Source: CBDANW01 sp965197825 (GTDB lineage: Bacteria; Acidobacteriota; Vicinamibacteria; Marinacidobacterales; DATDRI01). Taken from it: 64,000 nucleotides of DNA. Each line of letters starts with the position of its first letter. The stretch's first letter is position 1. The stretch covers positions 1,364,001 through 1,428,000 of the forward strand of contig CBDANW010000002.1 in the NCBI GenBank assembly GCA_965197825.1, given 5' to 3'. The notes below the pieces were generated by a model, which was not told the origin of the DNA, did no database searches, and saw nothing but the letters and a program-made list of their open reading frames with translations. A program made the translations under genes and the position numbers. Of the stretch, positions 1 to 8,928 are shown piece by piece.

Positions 1-142
1 GGATGCCCGCTCTGCCTTGCCCAAAGACGATGGTGTCGTCAGCTCCCCAGCTCGCACCAAAAAGATTAAGAGCCTCGCATAGGATCACTGGTGACCCGCC
101 GGTCACCGAAACCTTGCGGAGGTTGCCACCCGCCCAAAAGCC
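1..142 (-). pseudogene. Fragment of TolB-propeller Ser/Thr kinase (runs off left edge)
   Basis: Read on the minus strand from 142 downward, this stretch encodes a propeller segment containing FWAGGNLRKVSVTGG and, further on, GASWGADDTIVFGQG. These are typical of the TolB-like C-terminal half of Ser/Thr kinases with WD40/TolB repeats. The reading frame is open to the window edge. Its upstream part is cut at 142/143 by the GTAA end of the IS66 element. The blades encoded here are the ones missing from the kinase fragment at 1601-2715, but on the opposite strand. Either that gene was broken by an inversion or deletion between IS66 ends, or this belongs to a paralogue. Only about 47 codons are visible. 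Confidence 0.6.
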
Positions 143-187
143 GTAACTCCTCGCCGTGCCCCACTGGAGCGGGTTGGAACGTCGCGA
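143..187. repeat. IS66 right terminal segment, 45 bp, copy 1
   Basis: This 45-bp sequence is repeated without mismatch at 2712-2756. Its first 16 bases also begin the IS66 element at 58778. It starts with GTAA, as IS66-family ends do, and is followed directly by the 3' end of tnpC. Confidence 0.8.
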
Positions 188-200
188 TTCGGAGGAGAAG

Positions 201-1595
201 CTACGCAGCGGAGTTGTCGCGTAGGGCGTCGGGGAGTAACACGGTTCCTGGCTGGTTGATGGCGGCGTAGGCCGCTTCGAGCATGTAGGCCCTGGGGTCG
301 ACGTTCTGAAGCTTCGCGGTCTCGCACAGGGTGTAGAACAGCGCTGCGACGTCGGTTCCGCGTTTCGTTCGACTGCCGTAGTGATTTTTGCGACCGACGA
401 CAGGTTCCCTCAGGGCGCGCTCGGCGTGATTGTTGTCAAGCCAGACGAGAGGGTTTTCGGCGAACAGCGTGAGTGTCTCCCATCTCTCCAGCATGTAGCG
501 GACCGCCTTGCCGAAGTCGCTTCGCGGCAATCCTCTTTGGCTCTCGCCCCATTGCCGAATCGCTTTCAAGATCCGCTGCGAACGTTGCTTGCGTAAACGA
601 AGTCTCAGTTTCTGAGCTTTTTCATCGCCGGGAAACGGACCCGGGACCTCGCGTTCGACTTCGTACAGCTCTCCGATCAAACGAAGCACTTCGGAGCAAG
701 CTTGCGGGTAGTGCTCGCTGGCTTCGTCGAACTTTCTTTTCACGTGCGCCCAGCAGTGGGCGAGACGAAACTGTGGACCGGCACGAGCCGCGTAGCCGTC
801 TGGACCGGCACGAGCTAGCACCTCGTACACCGCGTAGCCGTCCACAACCGCGATGCCGGAGTAGGTCCCCAGCACCTTTTGGCCATCTTCCGTCGATTTC
901 GTCGGCAGCATTCGGTAGTACGCGATGTCCGGACTCGAAACGCCCCACACCGTGCCCGCCGACTTCTTCATCGAGCCCATCAGAGGCCACCGCGTTTCGT
1001 CGGCGTGGATGACGGGTGACTCCAAAACCTTCTCTCCCAGAGCGTCGTACACCGGATTCAGATGACGTGCCAGTACGTTCAGCTGGTCCCACAGCGTCTG
1101 GCTGTCGATATCTAGCCCTTCGCGGCGCATCATCCGAACCTGGCGCTCGAGAGGCATATGGTCCAGGTACTTGCTGATGGCCACTTCGGTCGCGAACTCC
1201 ACCGAGTAGCGGCCTCCGGGCTGAAGCTTCGTCGCCGCCGGTGCGGTGACGACGTTCGCGTTACATCGGCAGCGGTACTTTTTCCGCAAATGCCGTTCGA
1301 TGACGAAGCTCCGCTTCACCACCGTCACCACTTCCGATTCCTCGTATTGACCCGCCATCTCGCCGTCGCACACCGAGCACTTTTTCTCTGTCTCGGCGAG
1401 TTCGATTACTTTGTCGACCACGGGAAGATGAGGCTGTTCGCGCGGGCCGTGCCCTTTCTTCTTGTTCTTTTTAGCCTTCGTTTTCTTCCGGGTCCGCTTT
1501 TCGTCGATGCGGAAAATGCTCTCTCGCTTTTCCTGTAGTTGCTTGAGAACCGACAACGCCGAACGATACCCCTCATAGCCTCCTCTCGATTCCAT
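201..1595 (-). pseudogene. tnpC: IS66 transposase TnpC, N-terminally truncated
   Basis: About 450 codons of the DDE transposase of IS66 elements remain. Visible parts are a lysine-rich linker, a Cys-based zinc-finger region (CSVCDGEM ... YRCRCN), the first catalytic Asp in HADETRW, a DGYAVY motif, HCWAHVKRKF, and the last acidic motif NNHAERALR. The C-terminus is complete. The N-terminal coiled-coil region expected of TnpC is absent because the frame is fused, out of frame, to a piece of tnpA at 1557-1600. An ATG at 1595 inside the tnpA remnant could start translation. The open frame continues upstream, but that part overlaps kinase coding on the other strand and is not transposase. Confidence 0.8.
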
Positions 1596-1600
1596 CGAGA

Positions 1601-2715
1601 CGATCCTCAAAGATGACCCCAGGCCCATGTCGGAGCTCCAGCCCGTGTCTCCTGCCGCGTTGGAACGTGTGGTCAAGAAGTGTCTTGCCAAAGATCCGGA
1701 GGACCGCTGGCAAGGAGCACATGACCTCAGGGACGAGGTGAAGTGGATTGCGGAAGGCGGTACCGCGGCAAGCAAAGCGGAAACCCCTGTCGTCCGTCGG
1801 AGCTTTCCAGGGGGAGTCGCCTTCGCTATGGTCGGCGTACTCCTCGGGGCGGTCTTGGCCGGTGTGGCCGTTTGGAGCCTGATGCGTCCTGAGCCGGCCG
1901 CCCCGCTTTCCGTCAAGCGATTTGCCATCCCTCTGCCGCCAGGCGATGAGTTTGTAGGCGATTTGGGCGGGTTGTCCATCTCACCCGACGGCCAGAACCT
2001 CGTGTACGTTGCCGCGCCCCGCGGCGGCACCTCTCAACTTTATTTGCGCCCCATCGACCAACTGGAGGCCACGCCCCTCCCCGGCACCGAGGAAGCGCGT
2101 AGCCCCTTCTTCTCACCCGACGACCGCTGGCTGGCTTATGTTGGTCCAGTGCCTGTTGTCGAAGGTGTCGGGCGCGCTTTTGCCGGCGGTGCGGCTCACG
2201 CTAGCTTCTCCGATTCTGGATCGCTTGTCTATGTCCAGGGCGGCGCTGATGTCAACAGGAACTTGGTATGGGTGGATCGGGACGGAAGAGAAGAGGCGCT
2301 GTCAGCCGAGCCCCGTGCCTACACCTACCCGCGCATCGCCCCTGATGGGAGTCAAGTTGCTCTCGACGTGCGTGATCAGGAGAGCGACATCTGGATCTGG
2401 GATTTCACCCGCGAGACGCTGAGGCGGCTCACGTTCAGTCCGGAGCTCGACCACTATCCAACCTGGACACCAGACGGTCGGCGCGTGGCATTCACATCTG
2501 CCCGTGGCGGCGGTTCTGTGAATCTGTTCTGGAAAGCGGCGGACGGCACCGGCACAGTCGACCGGCTCACCGAGAGCGATAACATCCAGTTGCCGTATTT
2601 CTTTTCCCCGGATGGGAAGCAGTTGGTGTATCGGGAGGACCCTCCCCAAAGAGGAAACGATCTCAGCGTGCGCTCGATGGACGGCGACGGATCGTTGGAG
2701 CCTCTCCTTGTGTAA
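1601..2715 (+). pseudogene. Ser/Thr protein kinase with TolB-like propeller, truncated at both ends
   Basis: The frame opens with the last kinase subdomain (ILKDDPRPMSELQPV, then VVKKCLAKDPEDRWQ). A membrane helix follows (VAFAMVGVLLGAVLAGVAVW), then TolB/WD40-like blades (ISPDGQNLVYVA, FSPDDRWLAYV, IAPDGSQVALDV, TPDGRRVAFTS, FSPDGKQLVY). The catalytic lobes upstream are gone, replaced by the IS66 relic. One blade region is missing internally: LAYV jumps straight to GPVPVVEGV, where about 100-130 residues are expected. The 3' end is cut by an IS66 terminal sequence at 2712, whose GTAA supplies the TAA stop. An ATG at 1627 lies in frame but is not a native start. The intact protein would be a membrane-anchored signalling kinase with a propeller sensor. 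Confidence 0.8.
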
Positions 2716-2756
2716 CTCCTCGCCGTGCCCCACTGGAGCGGGTTGGAACGTCGCGA
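2712..2756. repeat. IS66 terminal segment, 45 bp, copy 2 (solo stub)
   Basis: Identical to 143-187. It begins GTAA directly after the kinase codons for LEPLLV and provides that fragment's stop codon. No IS66 coding sequence follows, because kinase-type coding resumes at 2757. It is therefore a solo end left by a deletion. Confidence 0.75.
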
Positions 2757-2930
2757 ATTGGGGATGCCCGCTTCGAGATTCAAGAAATCCTCGCCCAACC
2801 GACGGGTGCATCCGCACAACAACCCCTCGCCGTCTCCGCTCAGAATCGTACTCGGGTGCACGTCGCCTGGGGGCTATCGATACTCGTCACCGGCATCACC
2901 GTCTGGAGCACGTTAGGGCAAAGCGTGTGA
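2757..2930 (+). pseudogene. Second kinase remnant: linker and membrane helix
   Basis: A 57-codon open frame reads IGDARFEIQEILAQPTGAS, then a Gln/Ala-rich linker, then a hydrophobic helix VAWGLSILVTGITVW, ending TGA. The DIGDAR-x-EI-x-E motif is what follows the kinase domain in TolB-type Ser/Thr kinases, just before the membrane helix. It begins where the IS66 stub ends and has no start codon. It is too short to be a gene and is read as a remnant of a second kinase of the same family. Confidence 0.55.
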
Positions 2931-2967
2931 TAGTTTGCGCGGGTGGCTCAGCCCGCATCACGGGGCA

Positions 2968-2986
2968 ACCCCGCTCTTAGCGGGGT
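2968..2986. other. Small perfect hairpin
   Basis: ACCCCGCT, a 3-base loop, then AGCGGGGT. It lies between the kinase remnant and the next IS. No T-run follows, so a terminator role is not supported. Confidence 0.35.
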
Positions 2987-2996
2987 CGCTGAAAGT

Positions 2997-4422
2997 GTGC
3001 CAATCTTAGTTGGGAATTGAAACGGCTCCAAACTCCGTGGTTTGATGGCGTTGGACAAAACAAAATCAAGCCGCGAAGAAAGGAAGCCGAGATGGAAAGT
3101 CTGCTACGTTCGGTCAAGAAACGCAAGAAGTCGCGTCGTTTGGGTGAGGTCGAGATGGTGAGGCACGAGGATTACGGGGAACTCGCGCTGGACGCCAAGG
3201 TAGAGATGATCCGTTCGTTGGTCCCCCTTGGTCTAATGCACGTTCACGAGTTGCTCGACGACGAAGTGAAGGCGTTGGCGGGAGAGCGATAGTCTCGCAA
3301 GGACGAGCTGGAGCGCGGTCGCCGTCCCGGAAGCAACCCGGGCACGGTAGGGCTTGGCGGCCAGCGGGTACCGATCCGTGTGCCACGGGTTCGGAGCATC
3401 GAGGGAGGAGAGATTCCGCTTCGCTGCTACGAGGCGGTGAGCCACGGCGGTGAGGTGAATGATCTTCTGCTGAAACGAGTTCTCTACGGAATCTCTTGTC
3501 GCAACTACGAGGCGGCAGCGGAAGCGATTCCGGGCGCCATCGGGCTGTCGAGCTCAACGGTGTCCCGAGGGTTCGTGCAAGCGAGCGCTGCGAAGCTGCG
3601 GGAGATGCAGGAACGGGATCTGACCGGCGAGGATGTGGTGGCGCTGTTTCTGGATGGGAAGACATTCGCCGAGGCAACGATGGTCGTGGCTCTGGGCATC
3701 ACGCTTTGCGGGGAAAAACGCTTCTTGGGCTTCGTGGAGACGGACACGGAGAACGGGCAGGTGTTGACGCCGTTCCTGCGTTCACTGCTCGAGCGGGGAC
3801 TCGATATCTCCCAGGGTCTGCTGGTGATCATCGACGGCGGCAAGGGTCTCCAAGCGGCAGTCAAGAAGGCATTCCGTAAGCGGGCCCTGATACAACGCTG
3901 CCAGTGGCACAAACGTGAAAACGTAGTGAGCTACCTGTCCAAGGGCGAGCAGGCGTCATGGCGCAAGCGGCTCCAGTGGGCCTACAACAGGCCGGAGTAC
4001 GAAGAGGCCCTCACTGCGCTCGAGCAACTCCACGGTGAGTTAGAAGAGCGGAACCAATCCGCAGCTGGCAGCCTGGAGGAAGGCCTTGAGGAGACGCTGA
4101 CGTTGCATCGACTCGGCGTGCACGCGGTGCTGGGCCGTTCGTTCAAGACGACGAACTGCCTTGAGTCCGTCAATGCTCTCGTCGAGGAACGCTGCGCGAA
4201 GGTCGACCACTGGAAGAACTCGAGCCAACGCCAGCGCTGGTTGGCAACGGCGCTCGTAGACATCGAACCGCGCTTGAGGAAGGTGGTGGGCTACCGCCAT
4301 CTTCCCAAGCTTCGCGAAGCTCTCAAGCGGGAACTGAAGATCGAGGCGAAGACATCAACCGTATCGAAGAAGAAGGTCGCTTAAACGTGAGCCGTGGAGA
4401 GTTTCAACTGAGAATGGGCTTG
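2997..4422 (+). mobile_element. Mutator-type (IS256-superfamily) insertion sequence
   Basis: It encloses the interrupted transposase at 3017-4384. Imperfect inverted ends are proposed: left GCCAATCTTAGTTG at about 2999-3012, right (reverse complement of about 4405-4420) GCCCATTCTCAGTTG. The boundaries are tentative because the ends match only partly and no target duplication was recognised. Confidence 0.5.
3017..4384 (+). pseudogene. Mutator-type transposase with an in-frame amber stop
   Basis: Two open stretches, 3017-3292 and 3293-4384, are in the same frame and are separated only by TAG at 3290-3292 (GER-stop-SRKDELERGRRPGSNPG). Read through, they give one transposase of about 455 residues. 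Catalytic motifs are LFLDGKTF (first Asp), LLVIIDGGKG (second Asp), the QRCQWHKRENV region, and NCLESVNALVEE with the acidic residue. A single base change from a Tyr codon would explain the TAG. The second part has an ATG-less internal start only, so the element is probably dead unless the stop is suppressed or is a sequencing error. Confidence 0.75.
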
Positions 4423-4453
4423 ACTCCCGTCGCTGTCTACGATGAGTCTGTGA

Positions 4454-4509
4454 ATGAAGGTAACGCGACTTAGCAAAATCTCGCGCGCGCGAGATTGTTT
4501 CACCTTCAT
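4454..4509. repeat. Long inverted repeat with 20-bp perfect palindrome
   Basis: At 4477-4496 lies AATCTCGCGCGCGCGAGATT, a perfect 20-bp palindrome. It is flanked by outer arms ATGAAGGT (4454-4461) and ACCTTCAT (4502-4509). It lies between the 3' end of ftsZ and the IS, in a 250-bp gap without a gene. It could be a transcript end structure for the dcw operon, but there is no T-run. A protein-binding palindrome is equally possible. Confidence 0.55.
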
Positions 4510-4637
4510 CCCAAATCTGCGACCGTTGCGACGCCTCTGCGACACCAACCGACCTGTCCATTCGCAAGGTCACTGAGGCCTGGCGTCGGGACTAGCACGC
4601 CTAGGAGTGAGGAAGCCTGAAATGGTCGCCGCTTAGC

Positions 4638-5855
4638 TTACTTACTTTTTCTCAAGAACGTCGGGACGTCGAGATCTTCTCCTTCTTCTTCGTCAACCGG
4701 TCCGAAGTCGAGATCGGAGTTCAGCCCCGTCTCGTCGCTGGCGTTGCTGCCGCCCCCACGATAGAAGCCGCTTCCGCCGGTGGTACCTTCTCGGACGGCC
4801 TGGTAGTTCTGCAGATCGACCGGAGTGGTCGACTTCTGCATGCGGTTGGCCTTTTCGTTCCTGGGGAAACCCGTGGCGATGACCGTGATCTTGATCTTCC
4901 CCTCCATCTTCGCGTCCATTACCGCGCCGAAAATGATGATGGCCTCCTCGTCGGCCTCCTGGTGGATGATGGAGGATGCTTCGTTGACTTCGCTCAAGGT
5001 CATGTCATCGCCGCCAGTAATATTAATGATGACCCCCTTGGCGCCATGGATCGAGGTGTCCTCGAGAAGCGGGCTGGAGATGGCTTTCTGAGCCGACTCC
5101 ACCGCACGGTTCTCTCCGCTCGCCACGCCCGTCCCCATGACCGCATCCCCCATGCCGCGCATGATGGTCTTCACGTCGGCGAAGTCCAGGTTGATGAGAC
5201 CCGGGACGGTGATGAGATCGGCGATGCCTTGAACGGCTTGCCGCAGGACGTCGTCCGCCACGCTGAAAGCCTCCGGTAAAGGTGTGTCGCGCTCGACGGT
5301 GGCCAGAAGGCGGTCGTTGGGAATGCAGATGAGCGTGTCCACACAGTCGCGGAGCTCCCGGATCCCTTGATCCGCCTGCGCCATGCGGCGCTTGCCTTCG
5401 AAGGTGAACGGTTTCGTGACCACCACCACGGTCAAGGCGCCCAGCTCACTCGCCAAGGAGGCGACGATGGGTGCTCCGCCGGTGCCGGTCCCGCCACCCA
5501 GACCAGCGGTGATGAAGACCATATCGGCGCCCTCGAGGACTTCGAGGATCTTCTCCGTGTCCTCGAGCGCCGCCTGCCGGCCGATCTCCGGCTGGGCTCC
5601 GCACCCCAGACCCTTGGTGAGCTTCTCCCCGAACTGAATCTTCCCCATGGCGTGGTTGGATCGGAGGGCCTGCGCATCGGTGTTCGCAGAAATAAACTCG
5701 ATACCTTGGATGCGGGAGGCGATCATCCGATTCACCGCGTTGCCGCCGCCACCGCCCACACCGATGACTTTGATTCTGGCTCCGGTGACGGGTTCTTCCG
5801 ACGAGAATTCGCTCGATGTATCGGTCGTTACGTTGTCGTCCTCAAAACGAATCAT
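4638..5855 (-). CDS. ftsZ: Cell division protein FtsZ
   Basis: Tubulin-like GTPase that polymerises into the cytokinetic ring. The 405-residue protein has the usual FtsZ layout: a short variable N-terminus, the nucleotide-binding GVGGGGGNAVNRM near residue 32, the tubulin signature GGGTGTGG near residue 120, the synergy-loop motif NLDFADVK, a linker of low conservation, and a C-terminal tail ending DVPTFLRKSK that fits the conserved peptide bound by FtsA. A purine-rich GGGGAGG lies a few bases before the ATG. It is the last gene of the dcw cluster, 48 bp after ftsA. Confidence 0.97.
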   Translation of the reverse strand: MIRFEDDNVTTDTSSEFSSEEPVTGARIKVIGVGGGGGNAVNRMIASRIQGIEFISANTDAQALRSNHAMGKIQFGEKLTKGLGCGAQPEIGRQAALEDTEKILEVLEGADMVFITAGLGGGTGTGGAPIVASLASELGALTVVVVTKPFTFEGKRRMAQADQGIRELRDCVDTLICIPNDRLLATVERDTPLPEAFSVADDVLRQAVQGIADLITVPGLINLDFADVKTIMRGMGDAVMGTGVASGENRAVESAQKAISSPLLEDTSIHGAKGVIINITGGDDMTLSEVNEASSIIHQEADEEAIIIFGAVMDAKMEGKIKITVIATGFPRNEKANRMQKSTTPVDLQNYQAVREGTTGGSGFYRGGGSNASDETGLNSDLDFGPVDEEEGEDLDVPTFLRKSK

Positions 5856-5903
5856 GCACTACCTCCCCTATCCAGAATGTCCAGAAACCCATTTCACGTT
5901 GTT

Positions 5904-7151
5904 TCAGGCCCACGCATGAAGCCACTCCCGCACTCTCGCCGCCACGCGCCCCAAGGGGTTCCCCACGAGCTCGCGTGGCAAGAGTCGATTCGTCCGACTG
6001 CGGAGCCCGTAGAGCACGAGCCCCACCCCGGTGGCGTAGGAAGGGCTGGCCACGACATCGACCAGTCCTCCGATTCCGGCCGGTACACCACGACGGATCG
6101 GCATGTCGAAGACTCGCTCCGCCACTTCGGGCAGTCCCTCCAAAGAGGCACTGCCTCCCGTAATCACGACACCCGAATTCAATACCTTCTCGTAGCCGGC
6201 CCGTCGGATCTCTTGAAAAATCAAATGACACACCTCTTCCGCTCGAGGCTGGATGATATCGGCCAAGATTTGCATCGAGAGGATTCGCGGCTTCCGACCG
6301 CCCACGCTCGGCACCTCGATGGTGTCCTCCTCCGAAACCATCGTGGCCAAGGCGCACCCATACTTCTTCTTGATCTTCTCCGCCTCCAGAATCGGCGTCC
6401 GGAGCCCGACCGCCACGTCGTTCGTGAAGTGATCGCCCCCCGTCGGGAGGACCGCGGTGTGCCAGATGGTTCCCTTGTCGAAAATAGCGAGGTCGGTCGT
6501 GCCTCCACCGATGTCGATCAATGCGACGCCTAACTCTCGTTCATCTTCCGTGAGACAAGCCTCCGCCGCCGCGAGCTGTTCCAGGACCGTTTCGAGAACT
6601 TCCATCCCGGCCCGATTGACGCAGGTCACGATGTTTTGCGTAGCGGTCGTGCTGGCGGTGATGATGTGAACGTTCGCCTCGAGACGGCTTCCGGTCATTC
6701 CGGTCGGGTCGAAGATGCCGTCGTGCCCATCCACCACGAACTCCTGTGGCACAACGTGGACGATCTCACGATCCGTCGGCAAGGGAATGGCCTTGGCTGC
6801 GTCGATGGCCCGGAAGACGTCTTCCCTGCTGATCTCGCGGTTCTTGCTGGTGATCGCGACCACCGCACGACTGTTGAACCCCTTGATGTGGCCTCCCGCC
6901 AGCCCCACGTAGGCGGACTCGATCTCGACACCGGCCATCAGCTCCGCTTCTTCCACGACCCGCTTAATGGAGTCCACCGTCTGCTCGAGGTTGATCACCA
7001 TGCCTTTGCGAAGACCCTTCGACTCGGTCGTGCCGATGCCGATGATCTCCAATCGGCCGTCCTCGGTCACTTCGCTCACGATGGTCGTCACCTTGGTCGT
7101 GCCGATGTCGATGCCGACGATGTATCTTTCTCTCTTGGTCAGGATGCTCAC
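5904..7151 (-). CDS. ftsA: Cell division protein FtsA
   Basis: Actin-like ATPase that tethers FtsZ filaments to the membrane. The 415-residue sequence starts with the phosphate-1 loop (YIVGIDIGTTKVTTI), has the second nucleotide loop VALIDIGGGTTDLAIF, and VVITGGSASLEGL as the adenosine motif. It ends in a region with Arg and Trp residues (VREWLHAWA) that suits a membrane-targeting amphipathic helix. The ATG overlaps the ftsQ stop by 4 bases (ATGA), implying translational coupling. Confidence 0.96.
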   Translation of the reverse strand: MSILTKRERYIVGIDIGTTKVTTIVSEVTEDGRLEIIGIGTTESKGLRKGMVINLEQTVDSIKRVVEEAELMAGVEIESAYVGLAGGHIKGFNSRAVVAITSKNREISREDVFRAIDAAKAIPLPTDREIVHVVPQEFVVDGHDGIFDPTGMTGSRLEANVHIITASTTATQNIVTCVNRAGMEVLETVLEQLAAAEACLTEDERELGVALIDIGGGTTDLAIFDKGTIWHTAVLPTGGDHFTNDVAVGLRTPILEAEKIKKKYGCALATMVSEEDTIEVPSVGGRKPRILSMQILADIIQPRAEEVCHLIFQEIRRAGYEKVLNSGVVITGGSASLEGLPEVAERVFDMPIRRGVPAGIGGLVDVVASPSYATGVGLVLYGLRSRTNRLLPRELVGNPLGRVAARVREWLHAWA

Positions 7152-8023
7152 CTCCCCCCAGCCGCAACCGGCTCTTCCGGTTCCGAAATGTCGTTCTCGA
7201 GTAACTCGGGCGGGCCGAGTTGCAGATAGACGCGTCCCTGGAAGCGCAAGTCCACAGCATCAACCGATGGAAAACGGTCTCGAATCTCTTCACTAAGCGG
7301 AACGAGCTCTGCCAAACGAGGCATGAAATCAGCTTCTCCCCCGATGAAGGTCAATGGCGGTCGACGCAACAAGATTCGGATCGAGCACGCGCCGGCGGCA
7401 AGATCGATCTCTGACACGGCTGCCTCCAGACGGCGGTCAGAAGCCAGCGCGGAAAGCACGCGGCCCGCAAGCTGGCGACGGCCGGGAACGATCTCCCCAC
7501 GCTCGTCGACGAGACCCCTGACCAAGGGCAACGTTAGCTCTCGGTAGCCAGGGCCCATCTCGTCCAGGAAAATCCCGTCACCGTCGATGAGGTAGAGCTG
7601 TTCCACCACCGCGATACCCAGCGGAACGCGTTCTACGACCTTGAGAGTGAGCGTTGCCGGGAGCACCCGCGCGAGCTCGACGTCCTTGACCAAGGTGGAG
7701 AGAAGCATCTGCTGTTTGAGCGTTCCGAGCTCCAGGGAGAGGATGTTGGAGCCGGGATGAAGTCCCAGCGTTTCCAGAATCTCCCCTTCCGCCAATCGGT
7801 CGTTTCCTTCCACGAGAATCCGGCTCACGGCAAGCTCGGGAGCTCGCCCCGCCGCGGCGGCGGTCCAGAACCCCGCGGCGACAAGGATCGCGAGCCCGGT
7901 CACTGCACCCATCCAACGCAGCGCCACCCAGAAAATTCTTCGTGAGGCACGCCGTGGCCGGACGCGCCTCCTCAGGAAGCGTTCGGGCGGAGTCGTGCCC
8001 CGCGTCGATCGCTTTACGTCCAC
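7148..8023 (-). CDS. ftsQ: Cell division protein FtsQ
   Basis: Bitopic divisome protein that links FtsZ-ring assembly to septal synthesis. From a GTG at 8023 the product is 291 residues: an Arg-rich cytoplasmic tail (FLRRRVRPRRASRR), one membrane helix (VTGLAILVAAGFWTAAAA), a POTRA domain (VSRILVEGNDRLAEGEILETLGL) and a FtsQ/DivIB beta domain. GGAAGAGG lies about 8 bases before this GTG, which overlaps the end of murB by 10 bases. The frame stays open further upstream inside murB, but no conserved sequence supports a longer form. Sequence conservation in this family is low, so identity rests partly on position between murB and ftsA. Confidence 0.88.
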   Translation of the reverse strand: MDVKRSTRGTTPPERFLRRRVRPRRASRRIFWVALRWMGAVTGLAILVAAGFWTAAAAGRAPELAVSRILVEGNDRLAEGEILETLGLHPGSNILSLELGTLKQQMLLSTLVKDVELARVLPATLTLKVVERVPLGIAVVEQLYLIDGDGIFLDEMGPGYRELTLPLVRGLVDERGEIVPGRRQLAGRVLSALASDRRLEAAVSEIDLAAGACSIRILLRRPPLTFIGGEADFMPRLAELVPLSEEIRDRFPSVDAVDLRFQGRVYLQLGPPELLENDISEPEEPVAAGGR

Positions 8024-8928
8024 TGTCTTACCTCTTCCTTCAGCTCGACCGATGTTTCCCGGAGCACTTTTTCCTTGATCTGCTCGATCAAGGTCAGCAC
8101 GTCCAACGTCGTTGCCGTGCCGTCGTGAACGATGAAATTCGCGTGCACCTCGGAGACCCGAGCTCCACCGACGCGAAAACCCTTCAGACCCAGACTGTGG
8201 ATCAACCTTCCCGCCGAATCGCCAGACGGATTCTTGAAGATGCACCCGGCACTCTTCACGCCGACCGGCTGGCTGGTTCTTCGAACCGTCATCTGCCTGT
8301 CCATGTCGGCGCGGATCGCGCGTGGATCATCTTCGGCAAGCTTCATGCGGCATTCGGCCACCACGAGATCGTCACCGAAGGAAGACGCCCGATAGCGGAA
8401 ATCTATCTTCTCGCGCGGCAGCTCGAGTTTCTCCCCTTGCGGGGAAACGACGGTGACGTGCTCCACCCAATTTCCAACCGAAAAGTCGAACGCTCCCGCG
8501 TTCATGGCCAGAACACCGCCCATCGATCCGGGAATGCCTACGCCGCCTTCCAGGCCACGCAGACCCCGGGAGACTGCCGCTCGCACCAACCCCGGGAAAT
8601 GCGCGCCGGCTTCCGCCTCGACCTCTCCGCCTTCGCCAAACCGAACGATCTTCATGGCGCCAGCATGGATCACCACTCCTCGAACACCCGCATCGCTAAC
8701 CAGGAGGTTGCTACCTCCTCCCAACACGCGGCTCGGTACTCCGAGCTCGTTCGCCAGCCGGACTGCCGCGAGCAGCTCTTCGGTCGAGGCCGGGAACGCG
8801 AGCAGCTCTGCGGGCCCTCCGAGACCGACCGTCGTGTAGCGAGCCAAAGGCTCCTCGCGCCGAAAACGGACTCCCGCCTCCTGAAAGGCGGCCGCTAGTT
8901 GCACAACCTGATGTTCAGCCACGTTCAC
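8014..8928 (-). CDS. murB: UDP-N-acetylenolpyruvoylglucosamine reductase MurB
   Basis: NADPH- and FAD-dependent enzyme that reduces UDP-GlcNAc-enolpyruvate to UDP-MurNAc, the second committed step of peptidoglycan precursor synthesis in the cytoplasm. The 304-residue length fits the shorter (type II) MurB form. Visible motifs: YTTVGLGGPAELL and VLGGGSNLLVSD for FAD binding, GLEGGVGIPGSMGGVLAMNAG, and SAGCIFKNPSGDSAGRLI with the conserved Ser/Lys region. The ATG lies inside the end of murC (14-base overlap). Confidence 0.96.
   Translation of the reverse strand: MNVAEHQVVQLAAAFQEAGVRFRREEPLARYTTVGLGGPAELLAFPASTEELLAAVRLANELGVPSRVLGGGSNLLVSDAGVRGVVIHAGAMKIVRFGEGGEVEAEAGAHFPGLVRAAVSRGLRGLEGGVGIPGSMGGVLAMNAGAFDFSVGNWVEHVTVVSPQGEKLELPREKIDFRYRASSFGDDLVVAECRMKLAEDDPRAIRADMDRQMTVRRTSQPVGVKSAGCIFKNPSGDSAGRLIHSLGLKGFRVGGARVSEVHANFIVHDGTATTLDVLTLIEQIKEKVLRETSVELKEEVRQWT

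Larger units (their letters stand above)
143..1600 (-). mobile_element. IS66-family element, internally deleted
   Basis: The right end starts at 143 with GTAACTCCTCGCCGTG, the same terminal sequence as the left end of the IS66 element at 58778. Most of tnpC follows on the minus strand. At 1557-1600 there is a 44-bp stretch identical to 59040-59083, which lies inside tnpA of that other IS66. So tnpA sequence is joined directly to tnpC, with the rest of tnpA, all of tnpB and the start of tnpC deleted. Beyond 1600 the sequence is kinase coding, so the left terminal repeat is also gone. The element cannot be autonomous. Confidence 0.8.

Noticed and set aside
473..1538. Long open frames on the plus strand opposite the IS66 transposase
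   Set aside because: They are shadows of tnpC; no ribosome-binding site, no family, and arginine-rich composition typical of antisense frames in GC-rich DNA.
1596..2030. N-terminal extension of the IS66 TnpC open frame
   Set aside because: It lies opposite kinase coding sequence and has no transposase-like residues; TnpC similarity stops at the tnpA/tnpC fusion.
1..2772. GGATGCCCGCT shared by positions 1-11 and 2762-2772
   Set aside because: An 11-base match in GC-rich kinase-type coding on opposite strands; too short to call a repeat or element end.
2968..2986. Rho-independent terminator
   Set aside because: The stem is good but no run of T follows on either strand.
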